A stretch of DNA of 8,239 nt from Anaerolineaceae bacterium (lineage in GTDB: Bacteria > Chloroflexota > Anaerolineae > Anaerolineales > Anaerolineaceae). The stretch lies in assembly GCA_017995665.1 (NCBI GenBank), contig JAGOIM010000061.1, forward strand, positions 1-8,239. Reading direction: 5' to 3'. The position numbers and the translations under genes are program-made. The notes beneath the pieces are model-generated. The model was not told the origin of the DNA, did not search any database, and saw only the letters and a program-made list of their open reading frames with translations. Below, in pieces: positions 1 to 5,565 of the stretch (position 1 is the stretch's first letter; each line of letters opens with the position of its first letter).

Positions 1-476
1 AAAGCAATTTTTCCCAAAAGAACCACCCCTTGTATTTTTTTCAATAGATCGATTTCTTGCACCAACCAGGGCTGGCAGTTTGCCAATTCTTCTCTGCTGG
101 GCTTGTTTTGCGGTGGAACACATCGGCAAGCAGCAGTAATCCAGCAATCGTGCAATTCCAAGCCATCGCCTCTGAATTGTGATTCGGCTTGCGAGGCAAA
201 GCCTGCGCGATATAAAGCCGGAAACAAAAAATTCCCCGATCCGTCTCCGGTAAACATTCTGCCGGTGCGGTTTGAGCCATGAGCACCGGGTGCCAAACCC
301 AAAATAAGCAAACGAGCCTGCGCATCGCCAAAACCCGGAACCGGCTTCCCCCAATAATCCCAATCCATATAAGCACGCCGCTTTGTGCGGGCAAGCTCTT
401 CACGCCAGGTAGCCAACCTCGGACACCGCCGACATTGGATAATTTGATCTTCCAAAATTTTTAATTCATTTTGCAT
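1..476 (-). CDS. Family 5 uracil-DNA glycosylase (UDGb-type), 3' end beyond window
   Basis: Removes uracil, and in this family other deaminated bases, from DNA as the first step of base-excision repair. The visible part is 158 residues; the C-terminus runs off the left edge, probably losing about 60 residues including the second active-site motif. Cysteines C15 and C18 (CRRC), with C119 and C134, match the four ligands of the 4Fe-4S cluster in family 4/5 enzymes. The catalytic motif GLAPGAHGSNRTGRMFTGD lies at 60-78; GLAPG with GxNRTGR is typical of family 5 (UDGb) rather than family 4, which has GEAPG. RCVPPQNKP at 118-126 is another UDGb hallmark. The start is the ATG at 474-476, with only a weak purine-rich ribosome site (GAGAAA) upstream. 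The gene begins about 20 bp left of the first REP-like repeat and appears to be transcribed separately from the transposase gene. Confidence 0.9.
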   Translation of the reverse strand, partial: MQNELKILEDQIIQCRRCPRLATWREELARTKRRAYMDWDYWGKPVPGFGDAQARLLILGLAPGAHGSNRTGRMFTGDGSGNFLFPALYRAGFASQAESQFRGDGLELHDCWITAACRCVPPQNKPSREELANCQPWLVQEIDLLKKIQGVVLLGKIA

Positions 477-494
477 AACATTTTCTCAATTTTT

Positions 495-545
495 CGTAGG
501 GATAGCGCCTGCGCTATCCTGGAAAAGGCCCGCCTTTTCCTTACG
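495..545. repeat. REPIN-like double-hairpin repeat, copy 1
   Basis: Hairpin 1 is GGATAGCGC (500-508) pairing with GCGCTATCC (511-519). After one T, hairpin 2 is GGAAAAGGC (521-529) pairing with GCCTTTTCC (532-540). The outer ends CGTAG (495-499) and TTACG (541-545) pair with one G-T wobble, giving a three-way junction. The GTAG before hairpin 1 resembles the tetranucleotide that precedes REP hairpins recognised by RAYT enzymes. The motif TACGGATGG follows directly, as in copy 2. Confidence 0.85.
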
Positions 546-603
546 GATGGAAAAGATGGTTGGAAAATGTGGGCATCTCTCATGCGGAGACCGGTTGGTT
601 TTT

Positions 604-654
604 CGTAGGGATAGCGCCCGCGCTATCCTGGAAAGGGCAGGCCCTTTCCCTACG
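604..654. repeat. REPIN-like double-hairpin repeat, copy 2 (most complete)
   Basis: This is the best copy. Outer stem CGTAG (604-608) pairs with CTACG (650-654). Hairpin 1 is 609-617 with 620-628, loop CC; hairpin 2 is GGAAAGGGC 630-638 with GCCCTTTCC 641-649, loop AG. All 23 pairs are Watson-Crick. Compared with copy 1, hairpin 2 carries an A-T to G-C change on both arms, so pairing is kept. Upstream CGGTTGGTTTTT (592-603) and downstream TACGGATGGG also recur at the right-hand copies. Confidence 0.9.
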
Positions 655-677
655 GATGGGTGTGATATGCCCTTTCC

Positions 678-698
678 TACTAATGGGCGTGGGTTGAG
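678..698. repeat. 21-bp direct repeat flanking the RAYT gene, left copy
   Basis: This stretch (TAC, two variable bases, ATGGG, then GTGGGTTGAG) matches 1231-1251 at 18 of 21 positions in the same orientation. The pair brackets the RAYT gene, with 24 bp between this copy and the gene's stop codon. It may mark the limits of the unit that moved or duplicated, or may just be repeat-family sequence. Confidence 0.6.
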
Positions 699-721
699 AA
701 AAACTTTCCATTTATTCCTCA

Positions 722-1198
722 TCATCCGGCTTTATAGTACTCATCTTTATCCCATCGAAAAACATTGGTCTCTATATAATCATAATGATATGATAAATCC
801 TTCTCATCTCTCATGATGTGATCATGAAACGTTGTTTGCCATAATTCGATGCCGGGTCTTATTTTCCCCGCAAGCCTTGAAACACCGGCTTTATAAGAAC
901 CGACAATAGTCGAAAGGCTTGCGCCTTTGAGTTCATTTTCCATCGATAACAGAAGGTGGACATGATTTGGCATAACCACCGATGTAATCACCTCAGTTCC
1001 AGGATGATGTGAACTTAATTCCTCTATTTTGAATCTGGCGATTTTTCCGATTTCAGAGAGAACCATTTGATTATTCAGTCCGTCTTTAATGATTTTGCCG
1101 AAATAATTTTTATGATGATAACAGTTTGTGGTTACGAAATATATCAATTTTTGTGTGTAATCAAAACCGTGCAATCGAGGAGATTTTCGTTGGGACAT
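722..1198 (-). CDS. REP-associated tyrosine transposase (RAYT, IS200-like Y1 HUH enzyme)
   Basis: A 158-residue single-domain protein of the Y1 transposase superfamily (Transposase_IS200-like). It carries the HUH motif MPNHVH with H79 and H81, the Y1 single-strand nuclease metal site. The conserved LWQTTFHDHIMR stretch is at 119-130. DYIETN at 140-145 supplies the probable catalytic Tyr141, aligned by me with Y115 in DYIYINP of E. coli TnpA-REP. RAYTs are single-copy domesticated relatives of IS200/IS605 transposases that bind and cut REP hairpins. All expected key residues are present, so the protein looks intact. It sits inside direct copies of a REPIN-like repeat, the expected context for its substrate. 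The start ATG (1196-1198) has no recognisable Shine-Dalgarno sequence (TCTCCCT precedes it), so translation may be weak or leaderless. The gene is visibly AT-richer than its neighbours. Confidence 0.9.
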   Translation of the reverse strand: MSQRKSPRLHGFDYTQKLIYFVTTNCYHHKNYFGKIIKDGLNNQMVLSEIGKIARFKIEELSSHHPGTEVITSVVMPNHVHLLLSMENELKGASLSTIVGSYKAGVSRLAGKIRPGIELWQTTFHDHIMRDEKDLSYHYDYIETNVFRWDKDEYYKAG

Positions 1199-1230
1199 AG
1201 GGAGATTTTATCAGATTTTATATTTCATAG

Positions 1231-1251
1231 TACGGATGGGAGTGGGTTGAG
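1231..1251. repeat. 21-bp direct repeat flanking the RAYT gene, right copy
   Basis: Matches 678-698 at 18 of 21 positions, same orientation, 32 bp upstream of the RAYT start codon. It begins with TACGGATGGG, the motif that also follows the double hairpins, which suggests that a repeat unit once continued here and was interrupted by, or grew together with, the RAYT gene. Confidence 0.6.
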
Positions 1252-1291
1252 GGAGGCAAACATTTCCCTGCAGATGGCGGTTGGTTTTTTT

Positions 1292-1342
1292 CGTGGGGAT
1301 AGCGCCCGCGCTATCCTGGAAAGGGCAGGCCCTTTCCCTACT
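1292..1342. repeat. REPIN-like double-hairpin repeat, copy 3 (outer stem degraded)
   Basis: Both inner hairpins are identical to copy 2 (1297-1305 with 1308-1316; 1318-1326 with 1329-1337). The outer arms have changed to CGTGG (1292-1296) and CTACT (1338-1342), so the closing stem is damaged at both ends. It is preceded by CGGTTGGTTTTT as in copy 2, plus two extra Ts. Confidence 0.85.
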
Positions 1343-1350
1343 CCAGATGA

Positions 1351-1403
1351 GGCAGGCCCTTTCCCTACGGATGGGTGTGATATGCCCTTTCCCCTACGGA
1401 TGG
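1351..1403. repeat. Truncated repeat copy 4, 42-bp exact duplication of copy 2 right half
   Basis: Positions 1351-1392 are identical over 42 bases to 636-677. They cover the 3' arm of hairpin 2, TACGGATGGG and the GTGATATGCCCTTTCC tail, but lack hairpin 1 and the left arm of hairpin 2. Another TACGGATGG follows at 1395-1403. The block ends just before the eno terminator. Confidence 0.85.
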
Positions 1404-1410
1404 AGGATTA

Positions 1411-1446
1411 AACAAAAAGAGCCGGCTTTTAAGTAAAGCCGGCTCT
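1411..1446 (-). terminator. Intrinsic terminator of eno
   Basis: Perfect 12-bp stem: AGAGCCGGCTTT (1418-1429) pairs with AAAGCCGGCTCT (1435-1446) around a 5-nt loop. Read leftward, the stem is followed by a T-run at 1414-1418. It begins 17 bp past the eno stop codon and separates eno from the repeat/RAYT island. Confidence 0.95.
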
Positions 1447-1463
1447 GAATCTAAACGCAAGTT

Positions 1464-2762
1464 TTATTTTTTAATCGCCAAGGCGTTCCAACCGGCATAT
1501 TCAGCGGTCAGGTCCAGTTCCTGTTCGATGCGCAGTAACTGATTATATTTGGCAACGCGGTCAGAGCGGGCAGGGGCGCCGGTCTTAATCTGACCCATGT
1601 TCATGGCAACCGCCAGGTCGGCGATTGTGTTGTCTTCGGTCTCGCCGGAGCGATGGGAACAAACTGCGCGCCAGCCGTTGTTTTGAACCATGCTGACAGC
1701 TTTCATGGTTTCGGTCAGGCTACCAATTTGGTTGACCTTAACCAAGAGGGCATTACAAGCCTTTTCTTCAATTGCGCGGGCAACACGAGTGGGATTGGTT
1801 ACCAACAGGTCATCACCGACAATTTGCAAACGATGACCGTTTTTGGCGGTAAAGTTCTTCCAACCAGCCCAGTCGTCCTGAGCAAAGCCATCTTCAATCG
1901 AAACGATTGGATATTTCTCAACCCATTCAGTCCAAAAATCGACCATTTGATCGCTGGTCAATTTTCTGCCTTCTTTGCGCAGGTTGTAGAGTTTTGTCTC
2001 TTCGTCATAAAGCTCAGAAGCGGCAGGATCAAGAGCAATGGCGACATCCGTCCCGGCTTTGTAACCGGCTTTTTCGATTGCTTCGAGAATCAGTTCAATC
2101 GCTTCACTGTTGGCTGAGAGTGCCGGAGCAAAACCGCCCTCGTCACCGACCAAAGTGATATAACCGTGAGATTTGAGCACATTTTTCAGGGAGTGATAAA
2201 TTTCTGTACCCCAGCGCAGGCCTTCTGCAAAGCTGCTGGCACCGAGGGGCATAACCATAAATTCCTGGAAGTCGGTGCTCTGCCAACCGGTATGAGCGCC
2301 ACCATTAAGGATGTTCATCATCGGAACGGGTAAAACGTGAGCATAAACGCCGCCCAAATAGCGGTAGAGAGGCAAACCAATTGAGGCTGCAGCGGCTTTG
2401 GCGACGGCGAGGCTCGTGCCCAAAATTGCGTTCGCGCCTAAATTGGCTTTGTTGGGGGTGCCATCGAGCTCAATTAAAATCTCGTCAATTTCTTTTTGTT
2501 CAACAGCGTCCATGCCATAGAGTTCTTCGGCGATTTCGTTGTTGACATGGTCAACAGCCTGCAAAACGCCCTTGCCGTTGTAACGTTGCTTGTCTTCAAC
2601 GTCGCGCAGTTCAAGTGCTTCGTGGATACCGGTTGATGCGCCGGATGGCACGCCGGCTCTTCCGTAGCTGCCATCAGCTAAAACTACTTCAACTTCTACA
2701 GTTGGGTTACCGCGTGAATCCAAAATTTCAATTGCGTTGATATATTCAATTGTTGTGTCCAT
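1464..2762 (-). CDS. eno: Enolase (phosphopyruvate hydratase)
   Basis: Converts 2-phosphoglycerate to phosphoenolpyruvate in glycolysis (cytosolic, Mg-dependent). At 432 residues it is full length for bacterial enolase. The N-terminal capping domain (about 1-135) has the SGAST loop at 40-44; the barrel follows. Visible catalytic set: general acid E208 (GDEGG), metal ligands D245 (ALDPAASE), E290 (SIEDG) and D317 (GDDLLVTNP), general base K342 (VKVNQ), SHRSGETED at 369-377, and K393. An oddity: between H157 and E167 the sequence reads HTGWQSTDFQE, one residue longer than the usual HADNNVDIQE loop. Only a weak purine-rich ribosome site (AGAAAGAG) precedes the ATG. It follows pyrG by 52 bp with no terminator between them, so co-transcription is likely, possibly helped by an internal promoter. 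Confidence 0.98.
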   Translation of the reverse strand: MDTTIEYINAIEILDSRGNPTVEVEVVLADGSYGRAGVPSGASTGIHEALELRDVEDKQRYNGKGVLQAVDHVNNEIAEELYGMDAVEQKEIDEILIELDGTPNKANLGANAILGTSLAVAKAAAASIGLPLYRYLGGVYAHVLPVPMMNILNGGAHTGWQSTDFQEFMVMPLGASSFAEGLRWGTEIYHSLKNVLKSHGYITLVGDEGGFAPALSANSEAIELILEAIEKAGYKAGTDVAIALDPAASELYDEETKLYNLRKEGRKLTSDQMVDFWTEWVEKYPIVSIEDGFAQDDWAGWKNFTAKNGHRLQIVGDDLLVTNPTRVARAIEEKACNALLVKVNQIGSLTETMKAVSMVQNNGWRAVCSHRSGETEDNTIADLAVAMNMGQIKTGAPARSDRVAKYNQLLRIEQELDLTAEYAGWNALAIKK

Positions 2763-2814
2763 ATTATTTTCTCTTTCTATAGTTAATATTCTTACTTATG
2801 AGTATAACAAAAAC
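2763..2814 (-). other. pyrG-eno intergenic spacer
   Basis: AT-rich 52-bp spacer with no T-run terminator hairpin. A TATACT hexamer (complement of 2801-2806) and TTGTTA-like boxes could form a weak internal promoter for eno, but no -35/-10 pair with good sequence and spacing stands out. Confidence 0.3.
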
Positions 2815-4461
2815 TCAAGCCTTAAAACCCAATGCAATAATCTCGTCCGGCAAACCTTTATGTTGACATGCCGCCCGAATCAAACCGAGGAAGAGCGGAT
2901 GGGGACGGTTTGGACGGGACAAAAATTCGGGGTGGAATTGCGAAGCAATCATATAAGGATGGTTTGGATTTTCGACTATCTCGACCAAATGACCGTCAGG
3001 TGAGAAACCCGAGAAGAGCAAGCCGCCTTCTTCCAATTCCTGGCGGTGTTCATTGTTGACTTCATAGCGATGACGATGCCGTTCTTCAACAACCGCTTCG
3101 GGATATAAGCTGCAGGCGAGCGTATCCGGCTGAATCTGGCATGGGTACAAGCCCAGGCGCATCGTTCCGCCGAGCCGATCCAGCCCTTTTTGCTCGGTCA
3201 TCAAATCGATCACCGGATGTTCGGTTACTTTGTCAAATTCTCTTGAATTTGCATCTTCCAAGCCTAAAACATTGCGGGCATAGTCAATTACCATCACCTG
3301 CAATCCAAGGCAAATCCCCAAATAGGGAATCTTGTTCTCGCGGGCATATTTCGCTGCTTTGATTTTGCCTTCAACTCCTCGGCTGCCAAATCCACCGGGG
3401 ACCAGAATCGCATCTGCACCACCCAAAATTTCGTCCAGGTTTTCAACTTTTTCAAGCTCGGTTGAAGGTATCCAGTCAATATCCACATCTACGTTGTAAT
3501 ATAGGGCGGCATGCTTTAAAGCTTCCCGGACACTCAAATAGGCATCGTGCAGCTCAACATATTTTCCAACCAAGGCAATCTTTACTGCCGGTTTAGTTTT
3601 GACCAATTCTTCCACCATCCAACGCCAGCCTTCCAGTTCGGGTTGGTGTTTGGCTTCCAAATCCAGTTCTTTCATCAAAATGTCTGCAACGTGCATTGCT
3701 TCCAATTGAAGGGGGATTTCATAAAGCATATCAGCTGTGACTAAGGGAATAACGGCTTCCGGTCTGACATCACAAAACTTAGCGATTTTTTGAGTGAGTT
3801 CTTTTTCAACCGGATAATCACTACGGGCGATAATCATATCCGCTAAAATACCAATCGAGCGCAATTCGCGCACGGAATGTTGGGTTGGCTTGGTTTTGGT
3901 TTCGGCGGTTGCTCTCAGATAGGGCAACCAGGTGATATGCACAAAAGCGGTGTTTTTCTCGCCCAGTTCATTGCGCATTTCACGAATTGCCTCAAGGAAA
4001 GGCTGGCTTTCAATGTCACCGACTGTGCCGCCAACTTCAATCAGAGCAATTTCGACATCATTATCCCGTCCCAAAAGGTTGACACGGCGTTTGATTTCGT
4101 TGGTGATGTGGGGGATAACTTGAATTGTCCCGCCCAAATAATCTCCCTTGCGTTCGCGTTCGATGACTTCTTCATAAACTTGTCCGGCGGTTACTGTGCT
4201 GGTTTTTTTGAGGCGCAAATCACAAAAGCGCTCATAATGACCCAAGTCGAGGTCAGTTTCGGAACCATCGTCCAAAACATAAACCTCTCCGTGTTGATAG
4301 GGGCTCATGGTGCCCGGGTCAACGTTGAGATAGGGGTCTAACTTTTGAACTGTCACAGAAAAACCGCGGGCTTTTAGCAAACGGCCAACTGAGGCAGCGG
4401 TTACGCCTTTACCAACTGAGGAAAGAACGCCACCAGTGAAAAAAATGTATTTTGTTGCCAT
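2815..4461 (-). CDS. pyrG: CTP synthase (glutamine-hydrolysing)
   Basis: Makes CTP from UTP, ATP and glutamine, the last step of pyrimidine nucleotide synthesis. At 548 residues it is full length. The N-terminal synthetase domain (1 to about 270) has the P-loop SSVGKG at 14-19, Mg-ligand region D72 in DLDLGHYERF, and E142 in IEVGGTVGDIES. The allosteric/UTP site motif KTKPTQHS is at 189-196. The C-terminal class I glutaminase domain (about 293-540) has the oxyanion segment PGGFGSRG at 355-362, nucleophile C384 in LGICLG, and H510 and E512 in QFHPEF. The ATG at 4459-4461 has a clear Shine-Dalgarno sequence, AGGTGG, 4 nt upstream. The gene lies between the S1-protein terminator and eno. Its leader holds a possible promoter with a terminator hairpin at the predicted transcript 5' end. 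Confidence 0.98.
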   Translation of the reverse strand: MATKYIFFTGGVLSSVGKGVTAASVGRLLKARGFSVTVQKLDPYLNVDPGTMSPYQHGEVYVLDDGSETDLDLGHYERFCDLRLKKTSTVTAGQVYEEVIERERKGDYLGGTIQVIPHITNEIKRRVNLLGRDNDVEIALIEVGGTVGDIESQPFLEAIREMRNELGEKNTAFVHITWLPYLRATAETKTKPTQHSVRELRSIGILADMIIARSDYPVEKELTQKIAKFCDVRPEAVIPLVTADMLYEIPLQLEAMHVADILMKELDLEAKHQPELEGWRWMVEELVKTKPAVKIALVGKYVELHDAYLSVREALKHAALYYNVDVDIDWIPSTELEKVENLDEILGGADAILVPGGFGSRGVEGKIKAAKYARENKIPYLGICLGLQVMVIDYARNVLGLEDANSREFDKVTEHPVIDLMTEQKGLDRLGGTMRLGLYPCQIQPDTLACSLYPEAVVEERHRHRYEVNNEHRQELEEGGLLFSGFSPDGHLVEIVENPNHPYMIASQFHPEFLSRPNRPHPLFLGLIRAACQHKGLPDEIIALGFKA

Positions 4462-4485
4462 GCTACCACCTATAAAAATGATTAA

Positions 4486-4519
4486 ATAAAAAGGGAGGGC
4501 TGTTTAGTCCAGCCCTCCC
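4486..4519 (-). terminator. Intrinsic terminator downstream of the S1 gene, in the pyrG leader
   Basis: GGGAGGGCTG (4493-4502) pairs perfectly with CAGCCCTCCC (4510-4519) around a 7-nt loop. Read leftward it is followed by TTTTTATTT. It sits 37 bp after the S1-gene stop and 31 bp before the pyrG start. It can end S1 transcripts, and could also attenuate pyrG transcripts begun at the TATAAT at 4525-4530. Confidence 0.88.
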
Positions 4520-4524
4520 CGGAA

Positions 4525-4549
4525 ATTATATGGTTAGGTTAACAGTCAA
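4525..4549 (-). promoter_or_regulatory. Possible pyrG promoter (TATAAT with badly spaced TTGACT)
   Basis: On the leftward strand a perfect TATAAT (complement of 4525-4530) lies 13 bp after TTGACT (complement of 4544-4549). Both boxes are near consensus but the spacing is much shorter than the usual 16-18 bp. Initiation about 7 nt downstream would fall in the GGGG run at the start of the terminator hairpin. A separate pyrG promoter is expected because a terminator lies between the S1 gene and pyrG. Confidence 0.35.
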
Positions 4550-4556
4550 AGGCTGT

Positions 4557-5363
4557 TTAGTCATCCATGTCATCGCTGATACCAGCCATTTTGTTCGTCA
4601 GCGTTCGTTCGTAAATGTCATCCGCATCTTCATAGCGGCGGGATTTTTGTTTCTTAATGCGATTTGCAAGGGCTGGGCGGCGCTGTTCGGCACGTTCCAT
4701 CGCCTGGCGCATAGCAATTTCCATATAAGTGGGATCGGGAATGGCTTCTTCTTCCACTTCTACGACAACTTCTTGTTGCTTGTTTTTAGAACCACGGCGA
4801 CCGCGGGGAGAAACTTCGCTCATTGCTTCTTCAGGAGTTTCCTGAAGGGCTTTCATGCTCAGACGAATTTGCTTTTTCCGGCGGTTAACTTCCAAAATCT
4901 TGACGTCAACTTCGTCGCCGACTTTAACAACTTCGGATGGAAGGCGGACAAAATTGTGGGAAAGTTCACTGACATGAACCAGCCCGGGTTGCTCGGCACC
5001 GATTTCAACGAAAGCGCCAAAGGTCTCCATACGAATAACCGTGCCTTTAACGTTCATATCGGGGGCAAGCTCGCGCCATTCGTACAACAAAGGCTCGTGC
5101 ATGGTCAGTTCGTAGTGGTCTTTGACAATTCGTCTGACCCAAACGGTAACTTCCTGTCCTTCTTTGAGGATCTGTTCGAGGTTGGTAATGATTCTGTCAG
5201 GGTTGGCGGAATCAACAACCTGGGAGACATGTAAGAATGCAGGTAGTTTCGAACCAATATCTACAATTGCTCCTTGCAGTGTGGTTTTCAACACCTTCCC
5301 TTCGAATTTTTGTTTCGTGGTAATAGGTTGATCATTAGTATTATTTTCGATAGGGTTTTCCAT
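4557..5363 (-). CDS. S1-domain RNA-binding protein with two S1 folds
   Basis: A 268-residue protein with two S1 (OB-fold) RNA-binding domains, about residues 17-90 and 102-171. The second is canonical (GTVIRMETFGAFVEIG, then GLVHVSEL, VGDEVDVKILEV, KKQIRLSMK). The first is more divergent but keeps GKV, GAIVDIG and FLHVSQV. The tail (about 172-268) is charged and low-complexity: a basic patch (PRGRRGSKNK), an acidic stretch (VEVEEE), another basic patch near 236-243 and a final DDMDD. Such short S1 proteins resemble pieces of ribosomal protein S1 and probably bind mRNA or the ribosome; the exact role is unknown. I choose the ATG at 5361-5363 over a TTG 12 bp upstream because GGGAG lies 5 nt before the ATG and overlaps the TTG extension. 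A near-consensus promoter lies upstream and a terminator follows, so it can be a single-gene unit. Confidence 0.85.
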   Translation of the reverse strand: MENPIENNTNDQPITTKQKFEGKVLKTTLQGAIVDIGSKLPAFLHVSQVVDSANPDRIITNLEQILKEGQEVTVWVRRIVKDHYELTMHEPLLYEWRELAPDMNVKGTVIRMETFGAFVEIGAEQPGLVHVSELSHNFVRLPSEVVKVGDEVDVKILEVNRRKKQIRLSMKALQETPEEAMSEVSPRGRRGSKNKQQEVVVEVEEEAIPDPTYMEIAMRQAMERAEQRRPALANRIKKQKSRRYEDADDIYERTLTNKMAGISDDMDD

Positions 5364-5397
5364 AGTTACTCCCAAAGGGTTTTATTCACAATGTATT

Positions 5398-5426
5398 AGT
5401 ATACACCTTCAACATAAAATAGTCAA
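5398..5426 (-). promoter_or_regulatory. Sigma-70-type promoter of the S1 gene
   Basis: On the leftward strand TTGACT (complement of 5421-5426) and TATACT (complement of 5398-5403) are separated by exactly 17 bp. Transcription should start near 5391, giving a 5' leader of about 28 nt with the GGGAG ribosome site just before the ATG. Confidence 0.75.
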
Positions 5427-5435
5427 TCATTCAAG

Positions 5436-5466
5436 CAGAAAAAAGATAAATCTCCTCTTTTTTCTG
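5436..5466. promoter_or_regulatory. AT-rich 11-bp inverted repeat between era and the S1 promoter
   Basis: CAGAAAAAAGA (5436-5446) pairs perfectly with TCTTTTTTCTG (5456-5466) around a 9-nt spacer. It lies 10 bp upstream of the S1-gene -35 box and about 100 bp past the era stop. It could be an AT-rich terminator for the ogt-era transcript (the leftward 3' arm is T-rich), or an operator or UP-like element for the S1 promoter. The stem is weak for a classical terminator. Confidence 0.5.
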
Positions 5467-5565
5467 ATGAATTAATCATGCTACTATTCTACACGCTTTT
5501 TTAGTTTTTATGGCAAGCAATTTTAATGACAGGAATCATTGATTATCTGCATATTGTGCCAATTT

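Noticed and set aside
486..816. Overlapping open reading frames on both strands across the repeat array
   Set aside because: They are translations of the hairpin repeats (recurring RDSARAILERAGPFPT-type peptides), differ only by repeat copy, and lack ribosome sites.
495..1403. Possible CRISPR array
   Set aside because: The repeats are palindromic 51-bp units at irregular distances with no spacers of constant length and no cas genes.
1067..1411. 114-codon + strand reading frame
   Set aside because: It runs antisense over the RAYT 5' end and then through repeat copies 3 and 4; no family resemblance and no ribosome site.
3877..4341. 154-codon + strand reading frame opposite pyrG
   Set aside because: Antisense shadow of a strongly conserved gene; the same holds for the frames opposite eno, the S1 gene and era.
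5364..5375. TTG start giving the S1 protein four extra residues
   Set aside because: The TTG overlaps the GGGAG ribosome site that is ideally spaced for the ATG at 5363, so the ATG is preferred.
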